A stretch of 64,000 nt of DNA from Lytechinus variegatus (lineage: Eukaryota > Echinodermata > Echinoidea > Temnopleuroida > Toxopneustidae): positions 16,390,402 to 16,454,401 of the forward strand of contig NC_054756.1 of the NCBI RefSeq assembly GCF_018143015.1. The letters run 5' to 3'. Shown here one piece after another: positions 57,430-64,000 of this stretch (positions are counted from its first letter, which is position 1; the number at the start of each line of letters is the position of its first letter). The position numbers and the translations under genes are program-made. A model generated the notes under the pieces. It made no database searches. It was not told where the DNA came from and worked only from the letters and a program-made list of their open reading frames with translations.

Positions 57430-59380
57430 TGCTACACGAACATGTGTTTTCTTTCATTCATATGCTGTGTATCGTTTCATATTTAAATACTAAACCTGAT
57501 GTTATTAATCACTTGTTACTATTGTAAATAGTGATAATTTTATGGATATAGAATGATCTGAAATAATTATTGACCTGAGCAAGCACAATGCATGAATTGC
57601 TGCATGATTTATATCATAAAATTGAAGAGCAGTGATCAATTAAATGCTATATGATAAACTCATGAAAATATATTGAAATACTATCATATTAAACCGTTTC
57701 TATTTGCATTACTTGTGTAAACTGGTTTTCCCTGACACTTTCATTTTTGCTCTTTCGCTCTTTCATTTCTTCTTGCATCCTTAGTAGTATCAAGTACAGT
57801 AGCATCTTTCAATTTCTCTCTCTCACTCACTGTACTCCCCCCTCTCTCTCTTTCTTTCTTTATTGTCTACAAAAATCTTTTTTTTTTCTTCAACAAATTC
57901 AATCCCCAATCGCAGAAGAGGTTTCCAGTACACCATGTGTAAAGTCTTGGAGAGACTGAGATAAGAAAAGTGGATAGAAGTGAATAGAAATGGAGATGAA
58001 ATGTAAAGGTGAGAAAGTGGAGATTAGAAAGTAGAGTATTCTTTTTCAAATGGGTGTAGTGTAAAGCTGAGAAGTGCAACATAAAAGAATTAAAATAAAT
58101 GAAAAAAGGATACTCGACACTCGTTTATGCGCTTTGACCATTTTCTCCCATTTAATGCATCAATTTGCATCTATATGGTATATAACAATCAAAATAAACC
58201 AGCGACCATTTTCTAAAACCCTGCATAGTAATTAATAATGTTTTATCCACATCTTGCTGTTGAAGAAAATCTTAACATTTCAGGATTGAAAGAAAATGGG
58301 AGTAAAGTCCACTATATAATTAGAGCTATAAAACAGTGGTATGCATGAGCATGCACATAAATTATAAAAGCTTTAACCATATGTCATGCCCTCATTCTTC
58401 AAATATGTGTATTTTTGAATGAGTTGTGAAAAATTCATGCTCACATTAGAAATAAAATGGATTTGTTAGTACACAAGTTCTTTCCAGTACTTCACAGGAA
58501 CAAATAATCCCGGCAAATAATACAATGAATAATTCATTCAGTCCCAATATGGATATACTCTGTTTGTCATCTAGGGTAAAGTTCACCCACACATTTTTAT
58601 TTTAATAAAAACAAGGAAATTATAAAAAATACCGATGAAGGTTTAAAAAAATTCATCACATAATTACAGATTTATAAAGATTTTTTTCTTTCATTTTCTA
58701 CCATAACATACTTGCCAATCTGAAAGAATTATCAGATTTGTTAAGATTTTTTTCAATTCAAAACAGTAAAATAAAAGCAGAAGTAAGATTTTCTTAAGTA
58801 CTATATGTATTCCTCTTGTGAGCAATTGCCTCAAAAGAAGATTTTTACTTTGTTTCAGTAAGATTTTTCATTTGTAAAAAGTTGGAAGGTATGCAACATA
58901 TGTTATGTTGGGTTAAAAAAAATAATAACCATAGTCTACTGTATAAACTTGTGCAAAGGTACGCTTGGCACATGTAGATCCGCAGACCTGCATATCATAA
59001 TGCATATGGCTACCGTGAAAGCAAGCCTCCCCCCTCCCAAAATATCTATATTACAAAAATAAATTGTCAACAAACTTGCAATCATAAATCTCCTCACACG
59101 GCGTGCATGGATTATGTACAATGCTGAAAATAGACAAATGAATTCAAATAATACAGTGTAATGTCAAACTAAACATAAAGGTCTATGATACCCCGGTTAA
59201 ACCAACAAAAAGGCTGTATATTGTATGGAAAGTGAAATTTAAAAGTGTTCTGTTTTTCCAGTTATGAGATACCATATTACTCCAACCTGTTGTGATGCTG
59301 TGTGCTGCATGTCACTTATTGTCATGAATTGGTGGCAAAAAATCTATAAAGCTCAGACATGCTCGATGCATATACATTCG
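57430..59380. other. Intergenic stretch with repeat fragments
   Basis: Contains a relative of the ECHDC1-intron palindrome arm (57920-58045) and a fragment of the TTAA-type MITE of 11932 (58570-58690, AAAGTTCACCC start). No gene. Confidence 0.45.
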
Positions 59381-59384
59381 TAAT

Positions 59385-59885
59385 TTCAAAGCTTCGTTAT
59401 TCCGAAGGTTAGGATAATCTGAAGGTTCGTTAATCCGAAAGCGAAATAAGGTACGTTGTTCCGAAGGTTCGACAATCCGAAAACGAAATGAGGTTCGTTG
59501 TTCCGAAGGTTTGTTGATCTGAAAGCGAAATAAGGTTCATTGTTCCGAAGGTTCGTTTATCCGAAAACGAAATGATGTTCGTTGTTCATTCCGTTTCCGG
59601 ACAAACGAACCTTCGGAATTAGGAACCTCATTTCGTTTTCGGATTAACGAACCTTCGGAATTACGAACCTCATTTTATTTTCGGACTAACGAACCTTCGG
59701 AATTATGACACTCATTTCCTTTTCGGATTAACGAACCTTCGGAATTACGCCACAAATGTTCAGATTAACGGACCCTTTTTCGTTTTTGGATAAACGAACA
59801 AGGAGGTATATGCAAGTTACGTGTTTCGGAATGACGGACCTTCGGAATAAAGAACCTTCGGATTTACGAACCTTCGGAATTACGA
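59385..59885. repeat. Inverted minisatellite (TTCCGAAGGTTCG units)
   Basis: About four units of roughly 48 bp with TTCCGAAGGTTCGTTAATCC up to about 59585, then about six units in the opposite orientation (GGATTAACGAACCTTCGGAA) to 59885. The two arrays could fold into one long hairpin. Confidence 0.9.
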
Positions 59886-59889
59886 AGTG

Positions 59890-62800
59890 TAACCACTTGA
59901 TGCATGAATTAACTTTTGGAGGGGTACAGCAGCGGAAAAAAAAATTGGGAAGGTTCCATATAATGTTGACTTATTGTTAGTATTATCATTGTTGTTGTTA
60001 TCATCTTTTTCATCCCTATCAACTACCTTGCATTTAAAGAAATATAATTCCATTTTTTATTTCTTTGGACAGGATATAAGTGACTACATGATACTATGAA
60101 AGTGCTTAGGCAATAAATAGGTTTATATGTAAAACTTAAAGCACACACAAAACAAAAGCTGATGATCAAAATTGCTGATCAAAAATGCTGATGAATAACT
60201 CTATTTTACAACACAAAAGGCTTGAACCAAATCCCAGTATTGTGAGAATCTTGATTAACTAAGTACATGTACTTGTTGATTCCATATAAGCATCCATTTT
60301 CCTCACATAGATAGATTAAAAAAATAGACACTATATAGACACTTGTGTCACATACATGTACACGATATGTCAGTGCATATGTACATAATAAAAACACCTC
60401 CACACTTGCAGGCACATTTATCAAAAGGTGTATACTGCATACTTAATATTCAAAATCAAATATTTAGTATCTACAGAACACAAACCAGGGCCCTGTTTCA
60501 CAAAAGCTTTTTACCATCAGCCGATCAAATTGACTAATTTCAGTAGCTTTAAACTGTTATTACAAATAAGTTTTATGAAACTGGCACCAGGACCATTCTG
60601 AAAATCAAATACACCCTAATGCTGCAATTTTAACATAAAATGCAATGATAAAAAACAACTAAAATCACATTTATATATGAAATGAATACAAAATATATTA
60701 TTTAATTATTCAACAAAACAAAAGCAAAATCAGCCTTTCTAGAAAATGTGTGGAGTCTGTCAAATACCTTTAATAAAGTGGTGTATCTAGAGTGCCATGG
60801 GTAAGCACTCTTAAGTTGTGCCCCTGAAATTAGTCTTCTTCAAAATTTGATGCATGCCCAAACTGCAACATGATGCCCTGCACATATGCCCCCTTATTTT
60901 CCTATATACGCAACTGAAAGACAACTGCTAGAATGAAAAATGTTTTTATTGATTCAGCGTGATTTTGCATTTTGTTTACACTAATATGAGATACATGAAA
61001 AAAAGCTTATCATCAACACATTCATATACTCCCATGTTTACGGACATCCTGTAAGAAAAACAATACAAAAAAATAACTATAATACAAAAAGACATAATTC
61101 AATACTACTCTCAAAAGAACACATGGTCTCAGCTGAAGTTTGTAAGCTGCGGAATAACAATACACATTCATTCATAAAAACAGCAATGAGGTTGATAAGA
61201 TCACAAAGTAAAGTATTATTACCTCAGAAGGGGCCTTTGCTTATTCATATACCGGTATTTTTTTGCAATTGATAACCACATCAATTCCAAACAAACAAGT
61301 TACAAAATTCAACTTTCGCTAGAAAGTAAATCATCCATGCTTTTTGTAGCAAGATGATGACACGTGACTAATTACAAGGGTGGGTGTCACAAAAAATTAA
61401 TTGCAAATATTAATTGCATCTAAATTCCCATATATAACACATCACTGTGGCAGATCGTACTAAGAAGACTCATATTACGGTGCATATATCAATACACTAA
61501 TGAATATCATGTGCACATTGGCACTTGAAACATGACTTCAGTCACATTCAAACTTTTTTGTGAAACAGCCTCCTTGACATTTAATTTATGTCAAAGCCTA
61601 AGTTTGACTTGCAAGCTTCTTGAAATACCTCTCTATATGTGCATAATTTAAAATTCCTTTTCATCTTCTTTCTGACAAAGTTTTAAATACACTCTGAGAT
61701 GTGTACGGAAAGTAGACAGTTCCACGAAGGTTGCTTTCATAAAAGAACATGAATTCTTTGACAAATATTATCTTAGCCAATCAAAAGCCATGATTTCAGT
61801 AGCATACAACAGAAGTTTGTGGCATGTTATTGATCACAAGTTAAACGAAACGGTGTCAGAAATCTGGTGAATAAATGGATGAAGAATATATAATCACTTT
61901 TGACAACATACAAGCACTCGTAGATGATTATAAATATACACCATACAACTACAAAGTACTGGAAAGATGAAAATGAATTAACAAAGCTATTTGCATCAAC
62001 CTCTAGGTAAAAGACTCTTGTGTATTTTTCTCTCAATTATCATTGAATACCCTGTTTCTGAATAAGTTAAGAATAAGTTAAATCTTAAAAAGATGCATAA
62101 ATAAGATGATGGTGAAAATTTGATGCATTCAAAAGGTATGCTAATGCTGAATAATCTATAGCACATAAATATAAATGTGAATGGAATGAAGGGTTGGTGT
62201 CGCAGAATCTAAAAATGGCGCTGAATACAGACATGCTTGACATTTTTCAACTTGAAATTATCAAGAACAATTGCAATCTTCATTCAGCTTCCATTATTCA
62301 TTAGATTTTATCTTCTGTTAAATCTTGTGCCTGCTCTTGATAAATACAAGTGAAATAATGTCAAGCATAAGATTCATTCAGCCTCATTTTAAGATAAATA
62401 TTTAGTTTAAGATGGGATAAGGATTTCTCATTTTGATTGACCAATTAAATGAGATACCATCGACAGACGAATAAAATCGTTCCGGTAATCATTCTTCACA
62501 AAACTACAAATAATCCTTGGAAATGTATACACAAGCACATACTTATGTTAACAGGAGATTAATCGGAGATTGTATAAACCTAATAATTATTGAGCAAATT
62601 CTCTCCCAGGTATAACTCTGTGAGCTAGAAATGAAGTCATGACGTCGAAAAAAATGAAAAGACCACTGTTGCTGACATATTGCAGATTGCACACACTAGA
62701 ACAACCAAAAAAAATCCTGCATAAATAGAAGACATGAATACTTTCCCCAAAAAATGCAAATCTATAAAATCAGAAATGGAAACAAGATGTACCTACAATT

Positions 62801-63510
62801 CAAACAAAATAAATTGGTGGTATGTGAATGAAAACTGACGGTTATAAATGTTGAATACTGTATCAACCAAAACAATCAGGTGCGGTATAAACTCAAAAGG
62901 AGTTGGAACAGAATTTTCAAATACTACCTTCCAGGTAGTCCTGAAATTCTGTGCCAAATGATTCCATGAAATGAATAGAAATACCTGTAAGCATGACATA
63001 TCTACAGACACGGTAATTCTAAATAAACAATTGTACACTTGACCATCCACTGACAATTTTCAGCATTCTCTGTTTTCAGCCTAGATTACATATTTCAATA
63101 CATTACTCTACGTAAACTATATTATAACTTACTAGATCTATCTATGACAATATATACAGCATTGATTTCAAAGACTTTCAAATGAAACCATTACTTAAGC
63201 TATCGAATCTAGACCTAGTGCGGCCGTGGCATATCTTCAGCAATCACGTCATCACCAACTGTCCGAAGAGGCCAAAATAGATGAGTTCATGTCTAATAAT
63301 TTGTTTAAATAATTGAACTAGACTGTTAATTGTCGATAATCTCACAAAATTTCAGGAGCCTTAATGGTCTCACTCAATTCATTTGATATTGAACTATCAT
63401 TATAAATAGAATTCATTTACAATTATATCATAGCTACAAAATATAAGTTGAACTTATTGAATTTGTTTTGTCTAAAAACAATCTATCTGCTGAAACTCTC
63501 CAAGGACTGG
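59890..63510. other. Repeat-poor AT-rich stretch
   Basis: 3.6 kb with no coding frame and almost no transposon signature, apart from one MITE near 60486. It may be a long 3' untranslated region or intron of a gene outside the window. Confidence 0.4.
60486..60592. mobile_element. Short MITE-like inverted repeat
   Basis: CCAGGGCCCTGTTTCACAAA at the left and a loosely complementary GTTTTATGAAACTGGCACCA at the right, about 105 bp in all. It resembles the GTTTCATAAAGC family. Confidence 0.45.
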
Positions 63511-63513
63511 TGG

Positions 63514-63675
63514 CCGTTTCTTAAAGCTGTTTAAAGGTTAAGAGTGACTTTAAGAACAACTAATGATTCTTTCTTGTAGTAAGTCATATTCACCATTGAA
63601 TGTTCATTGGTAATTATTTAACACGTAAGAAAGGATCACCAGTCGTTCTTGAAGTCGCTCTTAACATACGAACTA
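63514..63675. mobile_element. GTTTCATAAAGC-family MITE, copy 2
   Basis: CCGTTTCTTAAAGCTGTTT start and GTCGTTCTTGAAGTCGCTCT near the right end, as in the element at 5716. The right terminus is truncated where the next copy begins. Confidence 0.75.
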
Positions 63676-63679
63676 GTGG

Positions 63680-63845
63680 ATGTTTCATAAAGCTGTTGTA
63701 AGTTAAGAGCAACTTTAAGAACGACTGGTGATCCCTTCTTGTCGAAAATGGTATATTTATTGGCGATGTTTTAGCGGGTAAGAAGGAATCGCCAGCCATT
63801 CTTAAAGTCGCTCTTAACTTACAAACAGCTTTATGAAATGGCCCC
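63680..63845. mobile_element. GTTTCATAAAGC-family MITE, copy 3
   Basis: Full length, about 166 bp, with inverted arms (TGTTTCATAAAGCTGTTG left; ACAGCTTTATGAAATGG right). Head-to-tail with copy 2. Confidence 0.8.
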
Positions 63846-64000
63846 CAGCTATTAAATGAAACACCCACCTGGTCTTGACACCACTAACAGTAGATGAACT
63901 ATAATTCTGATTACACCTACTCACCCTGTTAAATATCATATTACAATATTCTGTACAGAAGTGTATAAAAAGAAAGAGCATAAATGCATAACTTTCATTT

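Overview
This window looks like a nuclear genome segment of a marine deuterostome invertebrate, most likely an echinoderm (sea urchin or a relative). The evidence is an AT-rich, intron-bearing gene structure, a single-exon rhodopsin-like receptor of the kind expanded in sea urchins, a DIRS retrotransposon, CR1/L2-like LINEs, many small hAT, TTAA-type and Harbinger-like MITEs, and abundant simple repeats. The species assignment is an inference. No CRISPR array, operon or bacterial feature is present.

Layout. 1-2100: trinucleotide microsatellites and a polypyrimidine tract. 2127-6723: a seven-exon gene whose splice phases all agree (phase 1). It encodes a secreted protein of about 416 residues with a signal peptide, one EGF domain, a Thr/Glu-rich mucin-like stalk and two somatomedin-B domains. 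Its introns carry several MITEs, one of which duplicated a splice donor. 7000-17500: gene-poor, built of TTAA-type MITEs, a 754-bp Harbinger-like element and a 3.35-kb non-autonomous DNA transposon, all inserted in or beside a low-copy repeat called unit R here. 18100-21400: an old, frame-broken LINE. 21640-22560: a second copy of unit R. 22600-29500: LINE tails, a DR1-motif tandem repeat and a 1.8-kb fold-back element. 29538-30683 (minus): an intact rhodopsin-class GPCR, directly preceded upstream by a third copy of unit R that holds a 5'-truncated LINE with target duplication. 34100-34660: a GGCGCC-rich minisatellite. 35500-38570: hAT-like elements with arrays of a mirror-symmetric GC-rich motif. 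38710-38950: a tRNA-derived SINE. 39375-44393: a nearly whole DIRS element with the full inverted-repeat and internal-complementary-region layout.

44400-48400 holds duplicated hairpin-bearing repeats and a second DR1-type tandem repeat. 48418-51997 is a two-coding-exon gene for an ECHDC1-like ethylmalonyl-CoA decarboxylase. Its intron carries a 308-bp MITE, a 607-bp TTAA MITE and a 470-bp near-perfect palindrome. 52288-54093 is a 1.8-kb non-autonomous hAT element with a clean 8-bp target duplication. 55071-55820 is the second copy of the Harbinger-like element. 59385-59885 is an inverted minisatellite. The last 3.5 kb is repeat-poor and may be non-coding transcript of a gene beyond the edge.

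Only three host protein genes are well supported (EGF/SMB protein, GPCR, ECHDC1). They are unrelated in function. The rest is mostly transposon history, and the three copies of unit R act as empty sites for one another, so several insertions and their target duplications can be read directly.
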